This document shows positions 36,750 to 47,100 of a stretch of 64,000 bases of DNA, piece after piece. Source of the DNA: Limnothrix sp. FACHB-406 (GTDB taxonomy: Bacteria > Cyanobacteriota > Cyanobacteriia > CACIAM-69d); NCBI RefSeq assembly GCF_014698235.1, contig NZ_JACJSP010000002.1, forward strand, positions 62,001-126,000, read 5' to 3'. The first letter of the stretch is position 1, and each line of letters starts with the position of its first letter. Below the pieces are notes generated by a model, which made no database searches, was not told the origin of the DNA, and saw only the letters and a list, made by a program, of their open reading frames with translations. A program made the position numbers and the translations under genes.

Positions 36750-38342
36750 ATGGGTTCGTTTTTGAGGGGAACAATGCGGCAAGTTTTTTGGGTGGGAGCG
36801 CTGCTGTGGGTGATGGCTCCGGAAGCGATCGCGGCGACCAATCCGGTGCTGCAAATTGGGATTGTGCAGCGGTTTGGGGAACAGCCGGGAACCTTGGAGT
36901 TGAAGGCGCAGCCGGGCGATCGCCTAACAGTAAAGGTGGATTCGCTCGATCGCACCCAAACCTTGACGGGCGATCGCTTGGTGTTGCAGCCGATCGCCCA
37001 ACCCTTGCCGGAACCCGTTGTGGATGAGCGGGTGGTGCTGGGTACTTACCGCAGCTTTGAAACGGCGGAGGCGGCCGCGAACCAATGGCGATCGCGCGGG
37101 ATTCAGGTGGAGTTGGCCCAACCGTCGGAGCGCTGGCAGGTGTGGGCCAAGCGGGAAATTTATCACCAGCCCCTGTTGCGGCGGTTGTTGCTGGATAGTG
37201 TTCGCGCCAACCCGCCCGCCACAACCGGTGGCCAGCCCAGTTTGTTTAGTCAGCGGCGCGATCGCAACCTGTTGGTGAGCGGGGTGATCGGGGGGCAATC
37301 CTTTGCCAGTGAGCGTTTAGAGATTTCGGCGGGCAAAGGGGCGATCGAGGTGGGGCGCGATCGATTTGCCGGTTCCCTGAAGCTCCAGCGCAACGCCTAT
37401 GGCAGCTACACAATCGTTAATGCCGTACCCACGGAAACCTATCTGCGCGGCGTGGTTCCCTACGAAATTGGGGCCGGCGCACCGGAATCCGCCCTGCAAG
37501 CCCAGGCGATTTTGGCGCGCACCTATGCCCTGCGGAATTTGCGGCGGTTTGCGATCGATGGCTACCAACTCTGTGCTGATACCCATTGCCAGGTCTATCG
37601 CGGCCTGAAAGCGGCCACGGCCCGGGTCGATCGGGCGATCGCCGCCACCAATGGTCAGGTGCTCACCTATCAAAACGAGCTGATCGACGCGCTCTACTTT
37701 TCTACCTCCGGCGGCGTAACAGCCCACTTCACGGATGTGTGGGACGGGCCCGATCGCCCCTACCTGCGGCCCGTAGTCGATGCCCATCAACCGATTTGGG
37801 ACTTGGCGGCGCGGCCCCTGTCCGATGAGCGCAACCTGCGGCAATTCCTAGCGATCGCCCAGGGCTGGAACGAGCTGGGCTGGCGCGACTTCCGCTGGCG
37901 ACGCAGCAGCACCCTGCCGGAAATTGCCCAAGGCTTGCAGCGCTATTGTCGGGCCCAAAACAGTGATTGCGCCAACCTGAAAACCGTCCAAAGCCTGACC
38001 GTCACAGAGCGATCGCCCGGCGGCCGAGTACGCAAGCTGACCGTCGCAACCGATCGCGGCTCCCTGGTGCTCGAAAAAGACGCGGTTCGCAGCGCCTTCA
38101 TGGCTCCGCGCAGCACGTTGTTTTACCTGGAGCCGATCGGGGGTGGCACGCAACCGTTGCGGGGCTATGCCTTTGTGGGTGGCGGCTGGGGTCACGGTGC
38201 GGGCCTGAGCCAAGCGGGATCGCAAAAGCTGGCTCAGCTCGGGTGGAATGCCAGCCGAATTTTGCAGTTCTATTACCCCGGCACGCAGTTACAACCCATG
38301 AGCGATCGGCTAATTCTCTGGCGCGATCCGCAACCGCAATAG
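36750..38342 (+). CDS. SpoIID/LytB-domain secreted protein
   Basis: A 530-residue exported protein. A signal peptide occupies about residues 1-30 (MRQVFWVGALLWVMAPEAIAA, cleaved after AIA). A SPOR-like segment (GTYRSFETAEAAANQWRSRGIQVELA) is near 100-125. The SpoIID domain spans about 220-500, with the conserved LRGVVPYEIGAGAPESALQAQAILARTYAL and the terminal GWGHGAGLSQAG. SpoIID is a lytic transglycosylase of naked glycan strands in spore formers; in cyanobacteria the role is unclear but cell-wall turnover is likely. The ATG at 36750 places the signal correctly; upstream in-frame ATG at 36645 would bury it. Confidence 0.9.
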   Translation: MGSFLRGTMRQVFWVGALLWVMAPEAIAATNPVLQIGIVQRFGEQPGTLELKAQPGDRLTVKVDSLDRTQTLTGDRLVLQPIAQPLPEPVVDERVVLGTYRSFETAEAAANQWRSRGIQVELAQPSERWQVWAKREIYHQPLLRRLLLDSVRANPPATTGGQPSLFSQRRDRNLLVSGVIGGQSFASERLEISAGKGAIEVGRDRFAGSLKLQRNAYGSYTIVNAVPTETYLRGVVPYEIGAGAPESALQAQAILARTYALRNLRRFAIDGYQLCADTHCQVYRGLKAATARVDRAIAATNGQVLTYQNELIDALYFSTSGGVTAHFTDVWDGPDRPYLRPVVDAHQPIWDLAARPLSDERNLRQFLAIAQGWNELGWRDFRWRRSSTLPEIAQGLQRYCRAQNSDCANLKTVQSLTVTERSPGGRVRKLTVATDRGSLVLEKDAVRSAFMAPRSTLFYLEPIGGGTQPLRGYAFVGGGWGHGAGLSQAGSQKLAQLGWNASRILQFYYPGTQLQPMSDRLILWRDPQPQ

Positions 38343-38768
38343 CGATCGTTCCCATCCCAGCCAGGGGGTCTCAACCCCTTGTTAACCCTCGATTTTGGGT
38401 ATGAAGGGATCGTTAAGCGATCACCCCAGACCAAATTTCTAGAGTTAAAAATAATGACAGCAGGCCGTTTGTAGGACGCACCTGCTCCTAACTGCGGTCA
38501 CAAAATCGCCTCAATTAAGGTTAGTCAACCGAGTTGCTCAGAAGCAGATTGAAAAACTGAACTGAGCACCTCTGAGGTGATTCCTTTCCATCAGCCGATC
38601 AAGGCGATCGTTGAGCGTGATGTTCAGTATTTTGTGGCGAGGAACGATAGCTAGAATCGCTGTAAGAAACCAGAAAAAGCAGCGAAGAAGATAGGGGCTA
38701 TTTGGCACGATTGGCTAGGGGCGATCGGCTCCATCATGCTCATGCTTGAAATCCTTAAGAGGTGATCT
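38343..38768. other. Intergenic region upstream of the CAP-domain gene
   Basis: A 426-bp spacer without a convincing coding frame. Near its left end CAGGGGGTCTCAACCCCTTG (38362-38381) is a distant relative of the CAAGGGGCTTxAGCCCCTTG hairpin. CACCTCTGAGGTG at 38567-38579 is a short palindrome. AGAGGTGATCT before the next ATG is a strong Shine-Dalgarno. Confidence 0.5.
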
Positions 38769-39365
38769 ATGTTCAAGTCAGTGTTGGGTAAGTTTGGGGG
38801 GAGCCGATCGCCTTGGGTACTGGGTTCCGTTGTGCTGGCTGGGGCGATCGCGGCTAGTGGTCTGCCGGATCTCGCTGTTGCCAAGACTCGCGATATTGGC
38901 CGCGCGATTGCTTCTGGCCAAGCCAAGCAAGCCAAGGCCTTGGAGCAAGAAATTCTGGCAGCCCACAACAAATATCGAAAGGAAGTTGGCGTGCCCGACC
39001 TCACTTGGTCGCCCACATTGGCGGCCCATGCCCAAGCCTGGGCTAACCAGTTAGCCAGCACTGGCCAATTCGATCACTCAACCGATCCCCACGGGGAAGG
39101 CGAGAACCTCGCCAAGGGCACGGTGGGAGCCGATAGCGCTGCGAAATTGGTTGATCTTTGGGGTAGCGAAAAGCAATATTTTCAGCCCGGAATTTTCCCG
39201 GATGTCAGTACCACGGGCAACTGGGCCGATGTGGGGCACTATACCCAAGTGGTTTGGCGGAACACGACGCAAGTGGGCTGTGGTGTCGCGATCGGGGGCG
39301 GTAGTGCAGTTTTGGTTTGTCGCTATAGTCCGCCGGGTAATTATGAGGAAGAACCCGTTTATTAG
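38769..39365 (+). CDS. Secreted CAP (SCP/PR-1) domain protein
   Basis: A 198-residue exported protein. The signal peptide (WVLGSVVLAGAIAASGLPDLAVA) is cleaved after about residue 38. The CAP domain follows: ILAAHNKYRKEVGVPDLTWSPTLAAHAQAWA, the second His-containing HYTQVVWRNTTQVGCGVA and the CRYSPPGNY end. The CAP cavity residues (His, Glu, Glu, His) appear conserved, including GENLA. The molecular activity of bacterial CAP proteins is unsettled; proposed roles include lipid binding and protease-like activity. It stands alone. Confidence 0.93.
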   Translation: MFKSVLGKFGGSRSPWVLGSVVLAGAIAASGLPDLAVAKTRDIGRAIASGQAKQAKALEQEILAAHNKYRKEVGVPDLTWSPTLAAHAQAWANQLASTGQFDHSTDPHGEGENLAKGTVGADSAAKLVDLWGSEKQYFQPGIFPDVSTTGNWADVGHYTQVVWRNTTQVGCGVAIGGGSAVLVCRYSPPGNYEEEPVY

Positions 39366-39555
39366 TGGGAGTGAGGCTTAGTTGATACGGGCTTGAAATC
39401 CTGTATTTGGGAGTGCTTAGGTTGCGATCGGTTGATGGTGTGTTAGGGCGATCGACAACCATAATAGTCACGATCAACACCTTGGAAAATCGGTGGCGGC
39501 TGGTGAATGAAATGATGAGTCATAATGAAGCATCATCAAAACGTCATCAGCCGCC

Positions 39556-39939
39556 ATGAATTCAGCGATCAAAACCGAAATTTGTGAGTGTGAAGCGCGA
39601 CTGCGTGCCGCGATGAGCACGTCTAATCTGTCTGAATTGGACGCGCTCATTGCTGATGATTTGCTCTTTTCTGGCCCAACTGGGGAGCTAGCGACTAAGG
39701 CGATGGATTTGGAGTTACATCGCACAGGAGGCACTCAGTTTCATGAGTTGGTGTCTAAGGCGCTAGAAATCCGAGTTTTGAGCGAAAATGTTGCGCTTGC
39801 ATCGGCGCATATTTTCTTGAGTGGATCGTATTTAGGAAATGCTTTTGCGGGAGATTTCCGCTATATGCGGGTGTGGCGCAGGGGCGAAACAGGCTGGCAA
39901 GTGGCTGGGGGCAGTGTGACTCCTTATAATTTCTCTTAG
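39556..39939 (+). CDS. NTF2-like (DUF4440/SnoaL-like) protein
   Basis: A 127-residue protein with an NTF2-like cone fold. It starts IKTEICECEARLRAAMSTSNLSELDALIADDLLFSGPTGE, the typical helix-helix-strand opening, and ends MRVWRRGETGWQVAGGS, the standard last two strands. This family includes steroid isomerase-like enzymes and ligand-binding proteins; no catalytic dyad can be named. A 14-bp sequence around 39516-39535 resembling repeated (A/T)CATCA precedes it. It is the last ordinary gene before the restriction-like region. Confidence 0.85.
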   Translation: MNSAIKTEICECEARLRAAMSTSNLSELDALIADDLLFSGPTGELATKAMDLELHRTGGTQFHELVSKALEIRVLSENVALASAHIFLSGSYLGNAFAGDFRYMRVWRRGETGWQVAGGSVTPYNFS

Positions 39940-40115
39940 GTAGGGTTTAAGGAACGCCATGTCAGTTATGGTGGCTAAAGCGTATACCGGGCTTCGAAAT
40001 GATGTCTACTAATCGGTTCAGCCAACCAACAGCGGACAGAATGAGCTTTGTAGTTTGATCATCTGTTGCGTAATTTCAATCCTAGCAATCTAATAGACTG
40101 CTTTGTATAAAATCG

Positions 40116-43100
40116 ATGTCTAGTATTTATGACAATATCGAGCAACCGATCCTACCTGAGTTGCAGCATTATCTGAAGCAAGCCTACCGTGCTGATTTTT
40201 GTGTGGGTTATTTCAACTTGCGGGGATGGCAACAAATTGATTCTGATATTGAGCAATTTGAGGGAGGGGAAGGGAAAACTTGTCGATTGCTGGTGGGGAT
40301 GTACCGTTTGCCGAAAGAAGAGCTACGGCGAGCATTAGCGATCGGAGTAGAGCCAGAGCGAATTGACCAAGGGCAGACAATTCGACTACAAACCTTTATG
40401 GCGCAAGAGTTTCGGCAGCAGTTGACCTACGGTGCGCCCAGTGCGGCTGATGAGGAGGGTTTACAGCGATTACGGCGACAGTTATTAACTGGAAAACTAC
40501 AGGTCAAGCTATTTTTACGAAATGCTCTCCATGCCAAACTGTATTTAATTTATCGCCACGATCGCGCCACGCCCATTATCAGCTACGTGGGCAGTAGCAA
40601 CCTGACTTTATCGGGGCTGAGATCTCAGGGTGAGCTAAATGTGGAAGTGGTTGATCGCGATGATACGAGTAAGTTGGAGCGGTGGTTTGTTGATCGTTGG
40701 GATGATCGCTTTTGTGTCGATATTACGAAGCAGTTAGCGGAAATTATCGACGAAAGTTGGGCGGGACGATCGCTCAAACCCTATTTTGTCTATCTAAAAA
40801 TGGCCTATCACCTGTCCCAAGAGGCGCGGGATGGGTTGAGTCAATACCGCGCTCCGGCCAGTTTTGGACTGCTGCCATTTCAAGAAGCGGCAGTCCAAAT
40901 TGCGGCACACCATGTCAGCAAACGAAATGGGGTGATTATTGGCGATGTGGTCGGGTTGGGCAAAACCTTAGTAGGAACCGCGATCGCCCATCTTTGTGAA
41001 GAAGATTATGGTACGAGTACGCTGATTATCTGCCCGAAGAATCTAGAAAGAATGTGGCAGGGTTATATTGATCGTTATGGCTTGAGGGGCAAGGTAGTTC
41101 CAATTAGCCGTGCGATTCAAGAACTGCCCAATATTCCGGCGCGGTTTCGGTTGGTTTTGATTGATGAAAGCCACAACCTGCGAAATAAGGATGGCAGGCG
41201 GTATCAAGCCATTAAAGACTATATCGAACAGAGTGGTAGTCGCTGTATTTTGCTGACAGCAACGCCCTATAACAAAACCTATCTAGACTTGTCAGCGCAG
41301 TTACAGTTATTCCTACGACCCGATGCGGATTTAGGAATTAAGCCGGAAGCCTATATTCGCAGTATTGGCGGTGAGATGCAGTTTCGCCGCAAACATAGTG
41401 CTAGTCCAGTACGATCGCTGTTGGCCTTTGAGCAGAGTCCAGAACCCGAAGATTGGCAACAGTTGATGAGTCGCTACATGGTGCGGCGGACGCGCAGTTT
41501 CATCAAAAATACCTATGCCAAACAGGATGGCGAACGATTCTATCTGGAATTTGCCGATGGGCGGCGATCGTATTTACCAATCCGTCGTCCTCGGACAGTG
41601 CGATTTACGATCGACCAACCGCAGCGTGATCCCTACGCAAGGTTGTATAGCGATCGCGTGGTGGATGTGATTAATGACCTAAGTTTGCCTCGGTATGGGC
41701 TGGGTATTTATCAAGACCCTAAACCCAAACAACGAGCCACGGACGAAGAACAAAAACTATTGGCGAATCTTTCCCATGCGGGTCAGCGATTAATGGGATT
41801 CTGTCGCACGAATTTGTTTAAGCGATTGGAGAGTAGTGGGGCTGCTTTTATTCAGTCGTTAGAGCGGCATATTTTGCGAAATTATGTGTATCTCCATGCA
41901 ATTAATCACGATCTTCCCCTACCCATTGGTGCTCAGGATGCTGCACTACTGGATGAAGTGGGTGATGATGAAGATTTGCCCTTGAGTCAGGACTGGGAAA
42001 CCGCTGAGGATCTGTCTGACACTTTGGATGAAGAAGATATTGATCCACAGCAGAACTTTACTCAACGAGCCGCAGAGATTTATCGTTTATATCGAGAGCA
42101 ATATTCCCGTCGATTTAAGTGGATTCGTGCTGATCTGTTTCGTCCCCAGTTGCGGCAAAACCTGCAGCAAGATGCCACCGCTTTGATCGGAATTTTGCAA
42201 CTGGCGGGGAATTGGAACCCAGCGTTGGATGGCAAGCTAAAGGCGCTGGTGGCGTTATTACAGCAACAACATCCGACTGAAAAAGTGCTGATTTTCACGC
42301 AGTTTGCGGATACGGCACGATATTTGGCAAGGGCGCTCGCAGATTTGGGCATTCAGCAAGTGGGCTTGGCAACGGGACAATCGGCTGACCCGACGGCTCT
42401 GGCTTGGCGATTTAGTCCGATTAGTAATCAAAAAGAGATTCCAGAAACTGAGCAATTGCGGGTATTGGTAGCAACAGATGTGTTGAGTGAGGGGCAAAAC
42501 CTACAAGATTGCGCCATCATTCTGAATTACGATTTGCCTTGGGCAATTATTCGGCTGATTCAGAGGGCGGGGCGGGTCGATCGGATTGGGCAACAGGCGG
42601 AAGAAATTCTTTGCTATTCGTTTTTGCCTGCGGAGGGCGTGGAGCGGCTGATTAACCTGCGGGGACGGCTGCGCGATCGCCTCAATCAAAACCAAGAAGT
42701 TGTGGGCACGGATGAGGCGTTTTTTGAGGATGAAAAAGCGCAGGAGATGCTGCTCAATCTCTACAATGAGCGATCGGGCGTGTTGGATGAAGTTGATGAA
42801 GGGGAGGTGGATTTAACCTCGGAGGCGTTGCAGATTTGGCAAAGTGCGATCGAGGCAAACCCGGCGCTCAAGGGCATGATTGAAAAACTGCCCGACGTGG
42901 CCTATGCCACCCGTGAGCATGAACCAACGGAAGCCGACCCAGAGGGCGTTTTGCTTTACCTCCGCACCGATAGCGGTACTGATGCGCTGGCGTGGGTGGA
43001 CAAAGACGGCAACAGCGTCACGCAGTCGCAAATGCGAATTTTACGGATGGCTCGGTGCAGCATTGATACGCCGTCTTTGCCTCGTCATCCTCAGCACCAT

Positions 43101-43484
43101 GATTTAGTAACACGCGGATCGGAGCTGATTGCTGAGCAGACCAAGACTGTGGCGGGAACGCTGGGCAATAAGCGCAGCGCGGCATCTCGGACTTACGATC
43201 GCCTGATGGCCTATACCCAGCATGTCCGCGAAACAGCACCCATCCTGGCAACGGGGACAGAATGGGAAAGTCTGGAACGAGCGATCGAGGAAATTAACCA
43301 ATATCCCTTGAAGCAAAATGCGATCGCGCGTCTGAATCGAGAACTCAAGGCGGGAATTAGTGATGAGCAGTTGGCAAAACTGGTGATATTCCTGCGAGAG
43401 CATGACGCGCTCTGTGTGATCAACCTAGATGAACGTCGAGACGGGGCACGGATTATCTGCTCGATGGGATTATTTAGGGGTTAG
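40116..43484 (+). CDS. PLD-like nuclease fused to SNF2-type helicase
   Basis: A 1122-residue fusion. Residues about 20-200 form one PLD-like half with LHAKLYLIY (His139, Lys141) and VGSSNLT (159-165); the HKD aspartate is not in the usual place. A SNF2-type motor follows with motif I GLGKT at 280-284, DESH at 350-353, TATPYN at 381-386, a C-terminal lobe with VLIFTQFADT, and motifs V/VI in DVLSEGQNLQD and QRAGRVDRIGQ. Sharing of PLD, SNF2 helicase and adenine methylase recalls DISARM class 1 (DrmC, DrmD, DrmMI), but drmA and drmB homologues are not seen. It likely translocates on DNA and acts with the downstream methylase in restriction. Confidence 0.85.
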   Translation: MSSIYDNIEQPILPELQHYLKQAYRADFCVGYFNLRGWQQIDSDIEQFEGGEGKTCRLLVGMYRLPKEELRRALAIGVEPERIDQGQTIRLQTFMAQEFRQQLTYGAPSAADEEGLQRLRRQLLTGKLQVKLFLRNALHAKLYLIYRHDRATPIISYVGSSNLTLSGLRSQGELNVEVVDRDDTSKLERWFVDRWDDRFCVDITKQLAEIIDESWAGRSLKPYFVYLKMAYHLSQEARDGLSQYRAPASFGLLPFQEAAVQIAAHHVSKRNGVIIGDVVGLGKTLVGTAIAHLCEEDYGTSTLIICPKNLERMWQGYIDRYGLRGKVVPISRAIQELPNIPARFRLVLIDESHNLRNKDGRRYQAIKDYIEQSGSRCILLTATPYNKTYLDLSAQLQLFLRPDADLGIKPEAYIRSIGGEMQFRRKHSASPVRSLLAFEQSPEPEDWQQLMSRYMVRRTRSFIKNTYAKQDGERFYLEFADGRRSYLPIRRPRTVRFTIDQPQRDPYARLYSDRVVDVINDLSLPRYGLGIYQDPKPKQRATDEEQKLLANLSHAGQRLMGFCRTNLFKRLESSGAAFIQSLERHILRNYVYLHAINHDLPLPIGAQDAALLDEVGDDEDLPLSQDWETAEDLSDTLDEEDIDPQQNFTQRAAEIYRLYREQYSRRFKWIRADLFRPQLRQNLQQDATALIGILQLAGNWNPALDGKLKALVALLQQQHPTEKVLIFTQFADTARYLARALADLGIQQVGLATGQSADPTALAWRFSPISNQKEIPETEQLRVLVATDVLSEGQNLQDCAIILNYDLPWAIIRLIQRAGRVDRIGQQAEEILCYSFLPAEGVERLINLRGRLRDRLNQNQEVVGTDEAFFEDEKAQEMLLNLYNERSGVLDEVDEGEVDLTSEALQIWQSAIEANPALKGMIEKLPDVAYATREHEPTEADPEGVLLYLRTDSGTDALAWVDKDGNSVTQSQMRILRMARCSIDTPSLPRHPQHHDLVTRGSELIAEQTKTVAGTLGNKRSAASRTYDRLMAYTQHVRETAPILATGTEWESLERAIEEINQYPLKQNAIARLNRELKAGISDEQLAKLVIFLREHDALCVINLDERRDGARIICSMGLFRG

Positions 43485-43548
43485 CTGAGAGTAAGACCGG
43501 TAAGCTGAAGAGCATCAAATTGTTGGATATTCTCAAGGAGATTCACCA

Positions 43549-44028
43549 ATGTTTCCAACTCAAAATCTCAACCTTCTCTACGACCAAGATATTTTGCTGT
43601 GGGCAGAAGATACGGTTGCCAAACTGAGGGCGAGGGACTTCGATCACCTCGATCTTGAACATTTGATTGAAGAGGTAGAAGCATTGGGAATTTCGCAAAA
43701 AAAGGAGCTGATTAGCCGCCTGATTGTTTTATTAGAACATCTGTTGAAGCGGTTATATGTCAACTTGCCCCATGACTATAACGGATGGGAGCGAACAATT
43801 CGGACGCAGCGAGGAGAGCTAGAAGTTTTGCTGGATGCTGTTCCTAGCCTCAGTGGTCGATGGGAACTCAGCTTTGATAAGGCTTGGCAAATTGCCCTGA
43901 AAAATACGCGGAAGGAATATCCAAAAACTTCTTTCCCAGCAGAATGGCCCTACGATCGCTCGATCGAGCCAATGTTAAATCATGATATGTGGCTAGAAGC
44001 ACCCGAAGAATCTGAAGAATCCGAATAA
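43549..44028 (+). CDS. DUF29-family protein
   Basis: A 159-residue helical protein. It begins LYDQDILLWAEDTVAKLRARDFDHLDLEHLIEEVEALG, the diagnostic DUF29 opening, followed by LISRLIVLLEHLLKRLY and a Trp-containing ERTIRTQR segment. The function of DUF29 is unknown. Copies are very numerous in cyanobacteria and often associated with mobile or defence regions. It is inserted between the helicase and methylase genes with about 65 bp spacing from the first, on the same strand. A remnant of a second DUF29 gene follows at once. Confidence 0.9.
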   Translation: MFPTQNLNLLYDQDILLWAEDTVAKLRARDFDHLDLEHLIEEVEALGISQKKELISRLIVLLEHLLKRLYVNLPHDYNGWERTIRTQRGELEVLLDAVPSLSGRWELSFDKAWQIALKNTRKEYPKTSFPAEWPYDRSIEPMLNHDMWLEAPEESEESE

Positions 44029-44066
44029 AACAAAGATGCCCTCTAATCTTTTCTGGGTTAGACTTG

Positions 44067-44174
44067 GTGGTTAAGGAAACCCCTTTAGATTACGCAGATT
44101 TACCCGAAAATTGTCCCTACAGCCCCGAGCAATTGTTTGATCCTGACTTTCCAGTTGATTTAAACCCGATCTGA
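44067..44174 (+). pseudogene. 3' remnant of a second DUF29 gene
   Basis: In the spacer before the methylase the frame reads ...ETPLDYADLPENCPYSPEQLFDPDF, stop TGA at 44172-44174. This is the C-terminal signature of DUF29 (LPExCPYxxEQxLDPDF) and matches the position of FPAEWPYDRSIEPMLNHDMW in the intact neighbour. No DUF29 N-terminus precedes it in frame, so it is a truncated relic, most simply from deletion or recombination between two tandem DUF29 genes. Confidence 0.75.
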
Positions 44175-44185
44175 GTTACAAGGCC

Positions 44186-47100
44186 ATGCCGCTCCATCGC
44201 CAACGCGCTCAAAAGTATCTCCAAACGTTTGATTTTGAGTCTCTGTTCATTGAAGAACTGGGCTGGGATACGGTCGATCGCGTCATGCTTCCCTTTGAGG
44301 TGGATGGCGAATATTTTGAGGTGGTTTCCCTTGCCCAAAAGCGCGGCTTTACGGTCTTTAAGTGCATTACGCCAGAAATTCCGGCGCGTCCAATTCGGGT
44401 CAAGCTCGATCGACAATTAACGGACTATAGTAAATCCCACCTGTTGGTGTTTGGGGATGAGAGCAAAACGCAGCAGGAATGGTTGTGGCTGAAGCCAGAA
44501 ATTAAGCAAGGCAAAAGTAAAAAGGGAAAAGGTAAAAGTGCAGAGACGGTGACATCGACAAGGGCAGTGCGATCGCATTCCTATAAGGTGAGCCAAAACC
44601 CGGAAACCTTGCTGCAAAAGCTAGAGGCGCTGATTGTCGATTTCAAGGAAGAAGGCAATCTGACCCATGTGGATGTTGCCCAAAAGGTGAAGCAGGGGTT
44701 TGATGTTGAGCGGGTGACGAAGCAATTCTTTCAGGATTTTGAGGGGTTGCACCAGACGTTTTGTTTAGCGATCGAGGGAATCGATTCGGAGGGCGATCGC
44801 CGTTGGTATGCGTCGGTTTTGCTGAATCGGTTAATGTTCATCTATTTCTTGCAGCGGCGCTACTTCCTAGATAATCAAGATGCGCTGTATTTGCAACATA
44901 AACTGCAACTTTGCCAGCGGGAAGGGAGAAATTTTTATGAGTTTCTCAAGGAGTTGTTTTTTGTTGGGTTTGCGGAGCCAGAATATCTACGTGATCCAGA
45001 GATTCAGAAACGGTTAGGCAAGATTTGTTATCTGAATGGGGGCTTGTTTTTACGCCATACCATTGAGCAGAAATATGCTCAAATTCAGATTGATGATCGT
45101 GCCTTTTCGCAGGTTTTCGATCTGTTTTCTCGCTATTCTTGGCATTTGGACGATCGCCCTGAAAAAGACCCGCTGGAAATTAACCCGGATGTGTTGGGCT
45201 ATATTTTCGAGAAATACATTAACCAAAAAGAATTTGGGGCGTACTACACCCGGCCGGAAATCACCGAGTATCTTTGCGATCGCACGATCAACAAATTGGT
45301 GCTCGATCGCCTTGCCCCAACAGAAAGCCCTCATCCCCTAGCCCCTTCTCCCAAAACGGGAGAAGGGGGACAAGAATCGATTGCCGTCGGCGCTCCGGCT
45401 CCCCTCTCCCACCCTGGGAGAGGGGTTGGGGGAGAGGGCCTTTCATCGCTCCTTGAAACATTAGATGCTACCCAATGCGATCGCCTACTAAATGAAATTT
45501 TGCCAACTCTGACGCTGCTCGATCCGGCCTGTGGATCGGGGGCCTTTTTGGTGGCGGCGATGAAAACGTTGATTGGGATTTATCAACGGGTCGTTACAAG
45601 GGCTAAGTCGTTGTTAGAAGACCCTCATCCCCTGGCCCCTTCTCCCAAGGGGGGAGAAGGGGGACAAGAGGTTCGTGCCGTCGGCGCTCCGGCTCCCCTC
45701 TCCCGTCCTGGGAGAGGGGCTGGGGGTGAGGGTCTCATGGCGGAAACTAACCCTCATCCCCTAGCCCCTTCTCCCAAGGAGGGAGAAGGGGGACAAGAGG
45801 CGGAAATGTACTGGGAAATTTCCTCAGTATTGAGACAACGGATGAGGGAAGTTGCTCGCCAATTTCGTAAAGAACCTACAGCCAGTGAAGCCATCTTATG
45901 GCAGGCATTACGCGGACGTAAATTAGATGGACGTAAGTTTAAACGTCAGCAACCAATAGGCGCTTTTATTGTTGATTTTTTCTGTGCTCAAGAGCGCTTA
46001 GTGGTAGAAGTTGACGGTGGTGTGCATCAAAATCAGCAAGAAGCGGATCAACAGCGTCAACAGTTACTTGAGTCCTTGGGATTACGATTTGTTCGTGTTA
46101 ACAGCAACTCTGTAGAACGAGATTTGCCCACAGTTCTATCACAGATTCGCGCTGAATTCTTACCCCCCTTTCCCTCCCTGGGAGAGGGGCTGGGGGTGAG
46201 GGCAAGCATTACTCAATGGTTGCAGGAAGCTGCCAAGCATCCATCCCTTGACTACTACATCAAAAAACGGATCATTACGGACAATCTCTATGGTGTGGAC
46301 ATCATGGAGGAGGCGACGGAAATTGCGAAGTTGCGGCTATTTTTGGCGTTGGTTTCTTCGGCAAAAACGGTTAATGATTTGGAACCGTTGCCGAATATTG
46401 ATTTCAATATTATGGCGGGCAATTCGCTGATTGGTTTGATTCGAGTCGATGGGGAAGGGTTTGATCGCTTAAGTCAAAAGGAAAAAGGTAAAGGGCAAAG
46501 GGGCAGCGGGTTTGACTCGACGCAAATTAATTTGTTGGGGCCAACGGCGGTGCAGGGCAATTTGCTGCAAGGGTTGGCGGCTTCGGAATATCAGCGAATT
46601 TTGGAGGACAAAAATCGCACCATTGCGCTCTACAAAAAACACGCTTTCCAGCAGGCGGACTCGGAATTGCCCCAGGAAACTCGCCTGTTGCAGTTGCGTG
46701 ACCACATCGACAAGCTCAACCGGGAATCTCAAGCAAAGCTGAATCAATTGTTGTTGGATGAGTTTAGCCAGCGGTTGGGGATTAAGTATGAGCAAGCGCA
46801 ATTGGTGGGCAAACCCCAAAAGCGGCTATTGACCATTGCGGATATCGATGCGCTGGAGCCGTTTCACTGGGGCTACCATTTTGATCGGGTGTTTGCGCGG
46901 GGTGGGTTTGATGCGATTATTGCCAATCCGCCGTGGGAAGTTTTCAAACCCAATGCTAAGGAATTTTTCGCTAATCACAGTGACCTTGTAGCTAAAAAGA
47001 AAATGGATATCAAGGCATTTGAAAAGGAGCAGAAGAGGCTTTTACAAGATCCAGATATTGCCCAGGCTTGGAATGAGTATCAGAGCCAATTCCCCCACGT

